64,000 nucleotides of DNA, from positions 1 to 64,000 of the forward strand of contig NZ_JACOIK010000008.1 of NCBI RefSeq assembly GCF_014692515.1, read 5' to 3'. How positions within the stretch are numbered: position 1 is the stretch's first letter; each line of letters starts with the position of its first letter. Below are positions 34,709 to 44,496 of this stretch, one piece after another. Made by a program: the position numbers and the translations under genes. This stretch comes from Sphingobacterium micropteri. GTDB taxonomy: Bacteria; Bacteroidota; Bacteroidia; Sphingobacteriales; Sphingobacteriaceae. The notes beneath the pieces were generated by a model. It had not been told where the DNA came from and did not search any database. It saw nothing but the letters and a program-made list of their open reading frames with translations.

Positions 34709-35475
34709 TGGATATGTTATTAACAGTAAAAGATCTTTCGGTGTCTTTTGGGGGATTACAGGCATTGAATCTCCAGAATTTCTCTTTAGCACCCCGGGAA
34801 CTCCGCGTAATAATAGGCCCTAACGGTGCCGGAAAGTCTACCTTTATGGATCTGCTGTGTGGTAAAACAAAAGCTGATCGAGGTACGGTAGTTTTTGATG
34901 GACAGTCGATTTTAGGTAAAACAGAGATCGAGATTGCCGAGCTGGGCATCGGACGCAAGTTTCAGAAACCTTCGATATTTCCCAGTTTGTCGGTATACGA
35001 CAATATGTTGTTAGCTACAAAAATGAAAAAGAGTGTGCTCACCTCTCTTTTCTTTAAAATGGACAGCGCGACCGACGATAAGATACATGACACGGCCAGC
35101 CGAGTTGGGCTGCACGATGTACTCAACAAATGTGCAGGAGAGCTTTCACACGGACAGAAACAATGGTTGGAAATTGCTATCGTGGTACTACAGGATCCAA
35201 AACTCATGCTGATTGACGAGCCCGCAGCAGGGATGTCTGACAGGGAAACGGAAAAAACTGGAGAACTCCTTCTCGAATTATCGAAGCGACATGGTGTTAT
35301 CGTTATTGAACACGACATGCATTTCGTCAAACAGATTGCAAAACAAACCGTGACAGTACTTGTCAATGGAAAACTGCTCACAGAGGGCACATTTGAGGAG
35401 GTAAAAAACGACCAACGCGTGATCGATAGCTACCTCGGACGAGCTCATTCAGAACGAATAAAAGCCACTATATGA
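34705..35475 (+). CDS. urtD: Urea ABC transporter ATPase UrtD
   Basis: A 256-residue LivG-type ATP-binding subunit. Walker A is GPNGAGKST, the signature ELSHGQKQWLEI replaces LSGGQ as usual for UrtD, Walker B is LMLIDEPAAGM and the switch histidine is in VIEHDMHF. Overlaps urtC and urtE by 4 bp each. Confidence 0.95.
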   Translation: MMDMLLTVKDLSVSFGGLQALNLQNFSLAPRELRVIIGPNGAGKSTFMDLLCGKTKADRGTVVFDGQSILGKTEIEIAELGIGRKFQKPSIFPSLSVYDNMLLATKMKKSVLTSLFFKMDSATDDKIHDTASRVGLHDVLNKCAGELSHGQKQWLEIAIVVLQDPKLMLIDEPAAGMSDRETEKTGELLLELSKRHGVIVIEHDMHFVKQIAKQTVTVLVNGKLLTEGTFEEVKNDQRVIDSYLGRAHSERIKATI

Positions 35476-36185
35476 ACGAAGCAATGATATTGTCTGTTGA
35501 CAAGCTGAAAGCCGCGTACGGGCAAAGCACCATATTATGGTCTGTGGACATGCAGGCGAAAAAAGCAGCGGTTACGACGGTAATGGGGCGAAATGGTGTC
35601 GGAAAGTCTACGCTATTGAAAACCATTATGGGCCTGGTCAAAGCACAGGAAGGAAGCGTATTTCTTGAAGATATGCCCATCGTAAACAAGCCTTCTTACA
35701 ACATTGCGAAAGCTGGTGTAGGTTACGTGCCACAGGGAAGAGAAATCATACCTAAATTGACGGTGCACGAGAACCTGATGCTCGGGCTGGAAGCAACATC
35801 AGACTACAAGGCAAAAATGCCCGAGGAAGAAATCTATGATCTTTTTCCTATACTCAAAGAATTTAGAAAGCGACTTGGAGGCAATCTCAGCGGCGGACAG
35901 CAGCAGCAGCTCGCCATAGCCCGAACGCTGATCAGTGCTCCTAAACTATTGCTGTTGGACGAGCCTACGGAGGGCATCCAGCCTTCCATAGCTTATGAAA
36001 TCGGGGACATCATACGGAGGTTAGTATCCGAAAAAAATCTATCCGTTTTATTGGTCGAACAGAAAATAGATTTTGCTAAGCATGTTTCCGATCACTTTTA
36101 TCTCATGGATAGAGGAAAGATGATAAAACACGGCGTAGCGGGTCTATTTGATTTCGGAGAATTACAGGAACATATTGCGGTATAA
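35472..36185 (+). CDS. urtE: Urea ABC transporter ATPase UrtE
   Basis: A 237-residue LivF-type ATP-binding subunit. Walker A GRNGVGKST, signature NLSGGQQQQLAIAR, Walker B LLLLDEPTEGIQPS. It works as a dimer with UrtD to drive urea uptake. Its start overlaps the urtD stop. Followed by urease genes after 37 bp, linking uptake with hydrolysis. Confidence 0.95.
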   Translation: MNEAMILSVDKLKAAYGQSTILWSVDMQAKKAAVTTVMGRNGVGKSTLLKTIMGLVKAQEGSVFLEDMPIVNKPSYNIAKAGVGYVPQGREIIPKLTVHENLMLGLEATSDYKAKMPEEEIYDLFPILKEFRKRLGGNLSGGQQQQLAIARTLISAPKLLLLDEPTEGIQPSIAYEIGDIIRRLVSEKNLSVLLVEQKIDFAKHVSDHFYLMDRGKMIKHGVAGLFDFGELQEHIAV

Positions 36186-36222
36186 CATATCATATTAACA
36201 GAAATTTAAAAACGGTAAAAGC

Positions 36223-36978
36223 ATGAAATTATCCCCAAAAGAAATAGAAAAGCTCATGCTGCATAATGCAGGATTTGTAGCGCAAAAACGATACGCAAGA
36301 GGTATCAAATTAAATTATCCAGAATCTGTGGCGCTGATAGCCACACAGCTGTTAGAGTTTATCCGAGAGGGCGAATCTGTTCTGACCTTGATGGAGAAGG
36401 GTCGGGAAATTCTGGGTCACGACGACGTTATGGAGGGTGTTGCTGCGCTGCTGGACACTGTTCAGGTAGAAGGAACATTTCCTGACGGCACGAAATTGGT
36501 CACCGTACACCAACCCATCAATCGATCTGCAATCGAAAATGGCTATGCACTCTACGGATCCGGACTTACACGAACTGGCACGGAAAAGTTTATTAATAAC
36601 GGCACCATAGCGTCTCCGGGTGAGTCTTTTGTAAAAGCAGGAGAAATAGAACTTAATGCTGAAAGACCTACTATAGAGATAACCGTATATAACGCTGGAA
36701 ATCGCTCTGTACAGGTCGGATCTCACTATCCGTTTATTGAAACAAACAAGGTGTTAAAATTCGATCGCTTGGCGACACTGGGTTATAGATTGGATATTCC
36801 TTCTGGTACAGCTATCCGTTTTAAACCGGACGAAACCAAAACTGTACAGCTGGTCGAAATAGGTGGCGAACAAAAGGTATTCGGCGCAAATGCACTGATT
36901 AATGGTTCGATCGAGGGCAGAGAGGGAGAAATCGAAACTCTTCTCCGAGATAAGGGCTATATGGAAACAACACTATAA
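36223..36978 (+). CDS. ureAB: Urease gamma and beta subunits in one polypeptide
   Basis: A 251-residue fusion. Residues 1-100 are urease gamma (MKLSPKEIEKLMLHNAGFVA, then VMEGVAALLDTVQVEGTFPDGTKLVTVHQPI); residues about 130-245 are urease beta (GEIELNAERPTIEITVYN, then GSHYPFIETN and LDIPSGTAIRF). The same fused arrangement is known from Helicobacter UreA. The fusion is slightly longer than that protein because of the linker at 100-130. Placed 43 bp before ureC, so it forms the urease trimer of heterodimers with UreC. Confidence 0.93.
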   Translation: MKLSPKEIEKLMLHNAGFVAQKRYARGIKLNYPESVALIATQLLEFIREGESVLTLMEKGREILGHDDVMEGVAALLDTVQVEGTFPDGTKLVTVHQPINRSAIENGYALYGSGLTRTGTEKFINNGTIASPGESFVKAGEIELNAERPTIEITVYNAGNRSVQVGSHYPFIETNKVLKFDRLATLGYRLDIPSGTAIRFKPDETKTVQLVEIGGEQKVFGANALINGSIEGREGEIETLLRDKGYMETTL

Positions 36979-37021
36979 AAAATAATTTACAGCAACAGAT
37001 TATTCAAAAAACATTATTGAA

Positions 37022-38734
37022 ATGGCACACAAAATATCAAAAACAAAATATGCCGAACTGTTCGGGCTAACGACAGGTGATAAAATACGTTTAGGCGACA
37101 CAAATCTCATTATTGCTGTGGAAAAGGATATGACCGTGTACGGCGAAGAATGTATTTTCGGTGGAGGTAAGTCCGTGCGCGACGGTATGGCTCAGGCTAC
37201 CGGGTTTGATCCTGATGACGTATTAGACATGATTATTACGAATGCTTTGATCGTAGATTATACAGGTATATATAAGGCCGATATAGGTATTAAAAACAAC
37301 CTGATAGTCGGTATAGGCAAGGGTGGGAATCCGCACATCATGGATGGTGTTGATCCGCATATGATTATTGGCGCAAATACAGAAATCATTTCAGGCGAAG
37401 GAAAAATTATCACTGCCGGTGGTGTAGATACGCACGTACATTTTATCTGTCCACAGCAGGCCGATGAGGCACTATCCAGTGGTATCACAACGCTTATTGG
37501 AGGTGGTACCGGCCCCACTACCGGTACATTGGCGACCACCATAACCCCTAATGCCACCTATATAAAAATGATGTTGCAGGCGACAGATACTTTTCCCTTG
37601 AATATCGGTTTCTTAGGCAAAGGTAGTTCTTCCGGACCGAAAGAATTGGAAGCACAGATAAAGGCCGGCGCCATGACACTTAAACTCCATGAGGATTGGG
37701 CCTCATCAGCTTCCGCTATCGACAATTGCCTGTCTATAGCTGATCAATACGACGTACAGGTATGTATCCATACGGATTCCCTAAATGAAAGTTGCTACGT
37801 AGAAGACTCGATCAAAGCATTCAACGATAGGGCAATACACTGCTACCATATTGAAGGAGCCGGAGGCGGACACGCACCGGACACGATTACCATGTTGGGA
37901 GAACCGAATGTATTACCGTCGTCTACATCACCTACTAATCCATATACGATCAACACGGTCGACGAACATCTCGATATGTTGATGGTATGTCATCATCTGG
38001 ATAAGAGTATAGATGAGGATGTAGCATTCGCTGCGAGCCGCATCCGAAAACAGACCATTGCTGCTGAAGATGTACTGCATGATATGGGCGCAATATCCAT
38101 GTTTACTTCTGATTCGCAGGCCATGGGCCGTGTTGGAGAGGTAATATGCAGGACTTGGCAAATCGCTGACAAAATGAAGATACAACGTGGTAGCCTTTCT
38201 GAAGATAGCGGTACAGATGCTGACAATTTTCGGATTAAAAGATATATTGCAAAATACACCATCAATCCAGCAATAACACACGGATGCAGCCATCTCATCG
38301 GTTCTGTTGAACCGGGAAAACTGGCAGATCTTATCGTTTGGGATCCTAGGTTTTTTGGTATTAAGCCAGAACTCACACTTAAGGGAGGGGCTGTTGTACA
38401 GGCACAGATGGGAGATCCAAATGGATCGATTGCAACAACGGAGCCGATTTTCTCTAGGCCGATGTACGGCGCATTAGGTAGTGCGGTTGGTAATACCTCT
38501 ATTGCTTTTGTATCACAAGCTTCAGTAGACCACGTGGCGTCCTATGGATTGAACAAAATAATCCAGCCTGTTCGAAATACGCGAAATGTAAGAAAAAAGG
38601 ATATGATCTTCAACGATGCTCTTCCAAAAATAAAGGTTGATCCAGATACGTATGAGGTAACCGCAGATGGGTTGCCTATCAGCTGTGAACCGGCAGAAAA
38701 ACTTCCATTGACACAGTTATACAGCCTGTTTTAG
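37022..38734 (+). CDS. ureC: Urease alpha subunit UreC
   Basis: The 570-residue catalytic subunit that hydrolyses urea to ammonia and carbamate. All expected dinuclear-metal residues appear present: HVHFICP, the carbamylated lysine in [31 protein letters not shown] and the aspartate in [15 protein letters not shown]. The flap cysteine lies in MVCHHLDKS. Full length for the family. Downstream is a hairpin and then a kinase gene; the metal-insertion genes ureDEFG, which usually follow ureC, are not found in the window. Confidence 0.96.
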   Translation: MAHKISKTKYAELFGLTTGDKIRLGDTNLIIAVEKDMTVYGEECIFGGGKSVRDGMAQATGFDPDDVLDMIITNALIVDYTGIYKADIGIKNNLIVGIGKGGNPHIMDGVDPHMIIGANTEIISGEGKIITAGGVDTHVHFICPQQADEALSSGITTLIGGGTGPTTGTLATTITPNATYIKMMLQATDTFPLNIGFLGKGSSSGPKELEAQIKAGAMTLKLHEDWASSASAIDNCLSIADQYDVQVCIHTDSLNESCYVEDSIKAFNDRAIHCYHIEGAGGGHAPDTITMLGEPNVLPSSTSPTNPYTINTVDEHLDMLMVCHHLDKSIDEDVAFAASRIRKQTIAAEDVLHDMGAISMFTSDSQAMGRVGEVICRTWQIADKMKIQRGSLSEDSGTDADNFRIKRYIAKYTINPAITHGCSHLIGSVEPGKLADLIVWDPRFFGIKPELTLKGGAVVQAQMGDPNGSIATTEPIFSRPMYGALGSAVGNTSIAFVSQASVDHVASYGLNKIIQPVRNTRNVRKKDMIFNDALPKIKVDPDTYEVTADGLPISCEPAEKLPLTQLYSLF

Positions 38735-38750
38735 AAAAAAAACGTTTTTC

Positions 38751-38775
38751 AACAGAAGCCCTATAGGCTTCTGTT
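38751..38775 (+). terminator. Hairpin closing the urea operon
   Basis: Stem AACAGAAGCC (38751-38760) with GGCTTCTGTT (38766-38775), 5-nt loop, 17 bases after the ureC stop. The T-run behind it is weak, so termination may be partial and the kinase gene may receive some read-through. Confidence 0.7.
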
Positions 38776-38837
38776 GTGTTAAAAAGCAATAGGCATGACA
38801 TCAATGCTGACGTGGGCTTTTACTAACGAAAAATATC

Positions 38838-40640
38838 GTGGAAAAATCTGTTGAAGGAAAGCTTTTTAAAAAATTCACATCGCGTTATATGATCGCGTTG
38901 TCCATCATCGCATTCTTAACCATTGCGAGCCAATGGCGTATACAGCAACACTTGAGCCGATCCCTGGATGATTCACACGTAATCAATTTCACCGCACGTC
39001 TCCGCACGCACAGCCAGACGCTAAGTAAGACTGCACTAATGCTTCAAAGTGGTTACGACTACGAAAATAGTAAGAAAGAATTTCGGAATACGCTTCGTCA
39101 GTGGGAAAAAGTACAGCAGAGCCTAGAAGATGGAAATAAATTCCTCGAACTGCCAACATACAACTTAGGTGAAATAAAGGAACTGTTTGAATTGGTCAGT
39201 CATCCCCGCGACGAAATGATGCTGGCCGCGGAACATATCCTATCCATTATAGATACATCGAGCTCCGCAAACCCTACTCTTTTACAGCCGTACGTAGAAA
39301 CTATACTAAACAATGAACAATCCTATCTACTGGGAATGGATTTAATTGTATTCGAATACGATCGTTTTGCCAGGGAGAGAATCAGCCGACTGAAAGATAC
39401 TGATTATATCATGTGCGCGATACTTCTCCTCACTATTACATTAGAGGTGTTGTTTATCTTTTATCCGTTATCGGTATATATCAGACGGGTTGTCATCGGA
39501 TTAGTAAAATCGGAGGAACATTCATCCCAACTTTCCGAAAAGCTGCAGGAGGCACATGTGGCCATGGAGCATTCATACAATGAAATCCGCGAAATAAATT
39601 TTGCATTAGACAAAGCCACCTATCTTGTTAAAATTGATCCGGAAGGAAAAATTCTCTATGCAAATGAGAAGTATTGCCATGTTACGCGGTACACAATGTC
39701 TCAACTGCGGGACAAACTCATATTTTACAATAACACGGCAGCAAGCGAATGTATTATCTATGAACATATACGCCATCCGAAAAAGCGCTTTGAGGTGTGG
39801 CAGGACGAAATCTTTGACTACGCATCTGATGGAAGTGGATTCTGGCTGGATGTTACGTTGATACCTGTGTTCGATAAAACGGGAAACTTATACCAATACT
39901 TGGTTATTGCTAACGATATTACCAAACGAAAGAACGCCGAACGCGAAAATAGGCTACTCATTGAAGAAAAGCTCAAACGCGAAACACAGGATAAACATAT
40001 ACGCTCCTATGCTATTATCAACGGCCAGGAGAAAGAACGCAAGCGTGTAGCTACCGAAATACACGACGGTATTGGGCAAATGCTGACCAGCCTTCGTATG
40101 AAATTGGAACAGATAACAGATGAAAAAATTGATAAAAATGAGGATATGCTTAACGTTAATTCCATGCTTAATAAGCTGATTATCGAAACCCGCCGGATCT
40201 GTGCCGACCTACTGCCAAGTGTATTGGAGGATTTCGGGCTGCTATCTGCTATCGAAGATCTTATTAAGACGTGCAAGGATGCCGATCGTTCGATCTCATT
40301 TGTTTTGGACAGCAATATTGGAGAGACAATACTTTCACGGGAGTTGGAAGTGACAGTATATCGTATTATGCAAGAAAGCTTAAATAATATTATTAAGCAC
40401 GCCAAGGCTACTGTAGCGGAAATATACGTTGATACTTCTCCAGATTATCTTAATTTGATCATCAAGGACAATGGCACAGGCTTTTATTTTGAAGAACAAT
40501 TCTTATACGACCCTAATCGAACACGTAAGATGAACGGCTTAAAAGGCATGAAAGAGCGGGCCGAATTGTTAGGCGGTACATTTACACTTAATACAAAGCC
40601 CGGTAAAGGGACAATTGTTGTATTAGAAATACCATGTTAA
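38838..40640 (+). CDS. Sensor histidine kinase with PilJ/NarX-like sensor and PAS domain
   Basis: A 600-residue membrane kinase. Membrane segments lie at about residues 17-33 and 194-213; between them is a periplasmic helical domain beginning NFTARLRTHSQTLSKTAL, which resembles the NarX/PilJ sensory domain (N-x-x-x-R-x-R-x-x-S-Q). Residues 255-370 form a PAS domain with PAC end (YLVIANDITKRKNAE). The catalytic part is HisKA_3 (EKERKRVATEIHDGIGQMLT, phospho-accepting histidine in EIHDG) plus HATPase (MQESLNNIIKHAKAT, IIKDNGTGF, MKERAELLGG). It ends 1 bp before a NarL-type regulator. A role in control of the urea operon is inferred from position. Confidence 0.9.
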   Translation: MEKSVEGKLFKKFTSRYMIALSIIAFLTIASQWRIQQHLSRSLDDSHVINFTARLRTHSQTLSKTALMLQSGYDYENSKKEFRNTLRQWEKVQQSLEDGNKFLELPTYNLGEIKELFELVSHPRDEMMLAAEHILSIIDTSSSANPTLLQPYVETILNNEQSYLLGMDLIVFEYDRFARERISRLKDTDYIMCAILLLTITLEVLFIFYPLSVYIRRVVIGLVKSEEHSSQLSEKLQEAHVAMEHSYNEIREINFALDKATYLVKIDPEGKILYANEKYCHVTRYTMSQLRDKLIFYNNTAASECIIYEHIRHPKKRFEVWQDEIFDYASDGSGFWLDVTLIPVFDKTGNLYQYLVIANDITKRKNAERENRLLIEEKLKRETQDKHIRSYAIINGQEKERKRVATEIHDGIGQMLTSLRMKLEQITDEKIDKNEDMLNVNSMLNKLIIETRRICADLLPSVLEDFGLLSAIEDLIKTCKDADRSISFVLDSNIGETILSRELEVTVYRIMQESLNNIIKHAKATVAEIYVDTSPDYLNLIIKDNGTGFYFEEQFLYDPNRTRKMNGLKGMKERAELLGGTFTLNTKPGKGTIVVLEIPC

Positions 40641-40641
40641 T

Positions 40642-41316
40642 ATGAACACACCGATTAAAGTTTTTTTGGTAGACGATCACGAAATATTCAGAAATGGATT
40701 GAAACAACTTATAGACCGTGAAGAAGATATGGAAGTGATTGGCGAAGCTGGCGATGGCGAAACTGCTCTTGCGCATTTGACAACGGTAATTCCAGATGTA
40801 ATTATTATGGATATCCGAATGCAAGGAATTAATGGTATCGAAACTGCACAGGCTATATTACGGCTGCGTCCTAACAGTAAAATAGTTTTCTTTAGCCTGT
40901 ATGATAGTCCAGAGTACGTAGCAAAAGCTTTAGATATGAGAGCCAGCGGATTTATATTAAAAGACACCAGCAATAAAATTTTTCTGAATGCTATACGTTC
41001 CGTTTATGCTGACCGGTTTTATTTCATTGGTGAAGTAACTGATATCCTGGTAAAAAAATACCTCGACTCACAAAAGAGTACAAATGCAAACAAGACGCCT
41101 GCTAACGGAAGCATATCCCTTTCCCGAAGAGAACATGAAATATTAAAGATGATCCGTAATAATCTAAGCACAAAAGAAGTCGCTGAAATTCTGCATGTCA
41201 GTGTACGCACGGTGGAAGCCCATAGGCAAAACATTCTACGTAAATTTAATACGAACAATATGGATGATGTTTTACAAGCTTTGAATTCAGAACCAAACGA
41301 AATCTCAACGGAATAA
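40642..41316 (+). CDS. NarL/LuxR-type response regulator
   Basis: A 224-residue regulator: receiver domain at residues 5-120 with the acidic pair DD (residues 11-12), phosphorylated aspartate in VIIMDIRMQG and lysine in ILKDTS; LuxR-type helix-turn-helix at 155-215 (LSRREHEILKMIRNNLSTKE, then VSVRTVEAHRQNILRKF). It is the cognate regulator of the kinase just upstream. Palindromic sites such as the ACTTAAGT repeats before the porin gene fit a dimeric NarL-like binder. Confidence 0.93.
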   Translation: MNTPIKVFLVDDHEIFRNGLKQLIDREEDMEVIGEAGDGETALAHLTTVIPDVIIMDIRMQGINGIETAQAILRLRPNSKIVFFSLYDSPEYVAKALDMRASGFILKDTSNKIFLNAIRSVYADRFYFIGEVTDILVKKYLDSQKSTNANKTPANGSISLSRREHEILKMIRNNLSTKEVAEILHVSVRTVEAHRQNILRKFNTNNMDDVLQALNSEPNEISTE

Positions 41317-41318
41317 TC

Positions 41319-41776
41319 ATGGCTTCATATTTACCTCCATTCAAAACGCTATTTGATCAAGCAGAGCAACTGGTATACCGATATCCAACAAGCTTCTGCT
41401 TTATGGCCCTTCCGGATGTGGCAAGACCTAAGATATTCCGTAAGGCAGCACAATGAAGCGCGTGGTAAACACCATCCTGCAGCTCTTCGACTACCTGCCG
41501 CAAAGCAGTATGGTAATCTGTGCAACAAATCAAAAGGATATGTTGGACGAAGCATTGCTACGTCGATTTGACTTAGCCATCTCTTTGGAGCTACCCGACC
41601 AACAACGGATACAGGAATTGATCTAGTTGGTACTAAAAGAAGGAAAGTTCACGTTTGACGGCAAAGTATATATGAAAAAGTTAATCGAGCAGGCGCAGGG
41701 TCTCTCCTACTACAGTATACAGAAAACACTGATCAACGCCATTAAGCATAGTCTTTACGTATTGAAAGATTCACCC
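41319..41776 (+). pseudogene. AAA+ ATPase, copy 3, with several deletions
   Basis: Starts with MASYLPPFKTLFDQAEQL, probably the original N terminus that copies 1 and 2 have lost, then shifts frame into GIPISNKLLLYGPSGCGKT. Compared with copy 1 about 120 bp are missing after the Walker A motif (junction at CTA) and about 75 bp around Walker B, and a TAG interrupts at about 41623. The remaining 3' part is nearly identical to copy 1. At about 41776 it is cut and joined to an antitoxin fragment. Confidence 0.85.
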
Positions 41777-41849
41777 CTAAAGCATCCAGGATAGCTTTTA
41801 TTGCCTGTTCGGATTTTTCATTGTCCAGATGTATCGTTAACGTTGTCAT
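41776..41849 (-). pseudogene. N-terminal fragment of an antitoxin gene
   Basis: Minus-strand ATG at 41849 starts MTTLTIHLDNEKSEQAIKAI and then LDALG, a typical N-terminal strand and helix of a small Bacteroidota antitoxin. The frame ends at the junction with ATPase copy 3. The upstream words ATAAACATACAGT also occur at 43009, in front of MTTLN and a stop, so a second, even shorter fragment lies there. Confidence 0.55.
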
Positions 41850-42424
41850 AAACATACAGTCTTAATAAATACTAAGAGACGATTTTTCATTAATAATGAC
41901 AAAAGTGGGAAAGTTAAACCTAATAATCTTATCGATCAACTTAAGTGATAGTTCAAATGAATTACTCGATATGGACGTGACAAAAAACAGGTAGCGTGGA
42001 CAGCCGAAGATATACCCGCCAACCTTCGATTTGGCATCTAGTCCAAGGGCGGCAAAAGCTGGAATATGATCATCATCTAGAATACTACAGTTAAAATCTG
42101 CTTAAGGGATTTTACCCTTAGCGCTTCCATTTTCTCAAACTGGCCGGGTACTGTATGTGAATGGAGAGTTCCAAAAAAATGCTGAACAGTAGAAAAATGG
42201 AGGGAGGTGGGCGGAAGGAAGTTTATCTGATCAATAGATTTGTGGTTGTGTAGTGACAAGGATTTCTTAAATTTAGACCGGAAATTAACGCGGAATCTTT
42301 TGCTAAAGATATAATGGATTGATGGGGAGCGCAGTAATACTAAAACATGAGCAGAGAAACTAAATATTTATTTTTCGCTATCAGCAGGAACAATGGATAG
42401 TAGCGTCACGGAACTGTAGCGGTT
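41850..42424. other. Mosaic of gene remnants, no intact gene
   Basis: On the minus strand 42100-42150 reads VPGQFEKMEALRVKSLKQI, matching the C terminus of the acyltransferase at 47421 (EQFEKMDALRQEFLKPF). Next to it 42150-42230 matches a repeat at 48640-48740 and 22090-22135. 41889-41913 matches 21916-21940. The rest shows no coding pattern. The region looks like debris from several duplications. Confidence 0.55.
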
Positions 42425-42943
42425 ATGGATATAAAGAGAATAACGTTCACCACATTATGTTGCGCCTTATCGGGCCTTCTATTCCTTTATCTGATCAAAT
42501 GGGATTGGTCATTTTTCATTATCCCAACATTGATGGCGTTAAGTGTATCTCTAACGAACTATGATCTGATATCTATACGCAAAAAGTGGTTCGGGATTCT
42601 TCTACATTTATCGCTCTCTATCATACTATTCTTCGTTACGATCTTTGTGACCTTTACGTTATCGGCAAAAATTGATGGTTACATTATTTTCTACATCGGC
42701 TGCGCGTTTGGTGCAATCCTATTTGCGCTGCTTACCAATATTATTTTGCCTCTCCAGCATTTCTGGTCGAGTCTATTGATCATTACGGGGCTATCATTAA
42801 TATGTTTTCCTATAGCCACCTATATCCATGAGACATCATGGAATATCGCACCTATTTTGAAAGGAAGAGAGAATATAGCCATCGTATGGATGACATTCGT
42901 TGGATTAGGAATTTCTATTGGAATCCATTACCGAAATTCCTAG
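42425..42943 (+). CDS. Multi-pass membrane protein, copy 2
   Basis: A 172-residue protein with about five membrane segments, almost identical to the protein at 21068 across residues 18-165; the first 17 residues differ more (MDIKRITFTTLCCALSG). Its short end (SIGIHYRNS) is probably the original C terminus. A 26-bp piece of the same gene lies at 51279-51304. The function is unknown; no partner gene is conserved between the two copies. Confidence 0.65.
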   Translation: MDIKRITFTTLCCALSGLLFLYLIKWDWSFFIIPTLMALSVSLTNYDLISIRKKWFGILLHLSLSIILFFVTIFVTFTLSAKIDGYIIFYIGCAFGAILFALLTNIILPLQHFWSSLLIITGLSLICFPIATYIHETSWNIAPILKGRENIAIVWMTFVGLGISIGIHYRNS

Positions 42944-43129
42944 ACAGTGCGAAATCAAGATTAACCGGGAGTGATTACTCCTATGCAGTCTTTAATTCAA
43001 TGTAGTCATAAACATACAGTATTAATATTAACATTTAAAGCTAATCATCTCCAGAAGAAAATACTATAAATTTTAGTAAAAAAAGACCTAATAAAAGATA
43101 TTATTACTAGATTTGATGCAAGGTTTACA

Positions 43130-44401
43130 ATGATGAAGAATAGTACGAAGATAACAAATGCAAGTATAGAGGCGGCAGGTCTACCAAAGGATGCAAAGCA
43201 GGTTATTGCGGAATATGTTTGGAATGGATTTGATGCGAAGGCTACTACTGTATCTATCGATATAAGCAGTAATGAGCTGGGGTATATTGAACGTATTGGT
43301 ATTAGTGACAATGGTGAGGGCATAGCACCTGATACGCTGGACTATTCTTTTGGCAACTTTTTGGATTCGCTAAAAAAGGCACAACCTAAACGGACATCTT
43401 ATACTCGGGGTAAAAAAGGCAAGGGGCGGTTTTCTTTTTCGTTATTCGCAACACGTGCTACCTGGAATACGGTAGTGGCTATTGGTGATGAGTTGATGCA
43501 GTATAAATTGGTGATCGACAAGGACGCTAAAGAAACTTACGAGAGTACAGAACTGCAACCATCGCATGTTGATCATACAGGTACTACCGTTGTACTGGAA
43601 GGTGTATTCGGCCTGAATGCTTTCGGCCTTGACGCGGATGAGTTTTTGGATTTTCTGGCGCAAGAGTTTTGCTGGTTCTTGCATCTGAACAAAGACATGG
43701 GTTACAGCATCAAAATAAATGGTAAACCTATCTCCTATCAACAGCTAATTCAGGAAGCCGACGAGATTGCTTTTACAGTTTATGGCCCGGAAGAGAACTC
43801 GTTTGCATTTAGGGTTAACTATATTCGCTGGAAATACCCTATTGGTGACCGCTACTATTATTATTTTATGGACAGCCATAAGGTGGAAGTGGCTAAGCTG
43901 CTAAGTAGCTTTAACAATAATGCGATTGATTTTCACCATTCGGTTTATGTTGAGTCGGCTTTTTTTAATGGCTTTGAGCAGTCTGATATGGCATTGTCGT
44001 CCGAGGGGAATCTCTTCAGTGAAAAGGAGCATTTGGTAGTATATCGGAAGCTATTGACGGAACTCCGTGATATGCTGGATCGTAAGCAGAAGAAGTATGT
44101 GCGCGAACAAGCCGTGAATATCAAGCTACAAGAGTTAATGCAAAAGGACTTGTTGCCTCGATATAGCTCGTCGGATATGGACATAAAGCGTAAGAATACG
44201 TTGCTACTACTGATTCAGGAACTTTATATAGCTGATCCACGTGCCTTTGTGGGCATAAAGGCGGATCTGATCAGGACGTATTTAGGGTTCTTGGACTTGC
44301 TGTTACAAACTGACCGCAAGCTGGAAATATTGCCTATTATAGAGCAAGCTATACCCTTATCGGATAGGGAACGGGAAAGAATAGGTAGGATATTAGGTTA
44401 G
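43130..44401 (+). CDS. GHKL (Hsp90/MutL-like) ATPase, possibly truncated
   Basis: A 423-residue protein with a Bergerat-fold ATPase at residues 1-170: N box IAEYVWNGFDAKAT with the catalytic glutamate and asparagine, ISDNGEGI (DxGxG) and the lid GKKGKGRFSF. A transducer-like domain follows, then a helical region ending near the stop. Proteins of this type in bacteria are often longer and carry a nuclease domain after the ATPase; many are in defence islands. This one stops at ERERIGRILG, right where the next region becomes debris, so it may have lost its C-terminal domain. No partner gene is next to it. Confidence 0.8.
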   Translation: MMKNSTKITNASIEAAGLPKDAKQVIAEYVWNGFDAKATTVSIDISSNELGYIERIGISDNGEGIAPDTLDYSFGNFLDSLKKAQPKRTSYTRGKKGKGRFSFSLFATRATWNTVVAIGDELMQYKLVIDKDAKETYESTELQPSHVDHTGTTVVLEGVFGLNAFGLDADEFLDFLAQEFCWFLHLNKDMGYSIKINGKPISYQQLIQEADEIAFTVYGPEENSFAFRVNYIRWKYPIGDRYYYYFMDSHKVEVAKLLSSFNNNAIDFHHSVYVESAFFNGFEQSDMALSSEGNLFSEKEHLVVYRKLLTELRDMLDRKQKKYVREQAVNIKLQELMQKDLLPRYSSSDMDIKRKNTLLLLIQELYIADPRAFVGIKADLIRTYLGFLDLLLQTDRKLEILPIIEQAIPLSDRERERIGRILG

Positions 44402-44408
44402 AATAAGC

Positions 44409-44496
44409 TTAGTGCTGTCTTATATTGAATTTTTAACGTCATCTTAATATCGATCCAATATAGTGTTGAGACCTTCGTAATCTTTCACCCGCCCAA
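44409..44496 (-). pseudogene. Remnant of a toxin-antitoxin pair
   Basis: On the minus strand the end of an antitoxin (GRVKDYEGLNTILDRY, stop) is followed after 5 bases by a toxin start MTLKIQYKTALSLF and a stop. The same arrangement with a longer toxin lies at 6629-6990. About 90 bp remain here. Confidence 0.65.
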
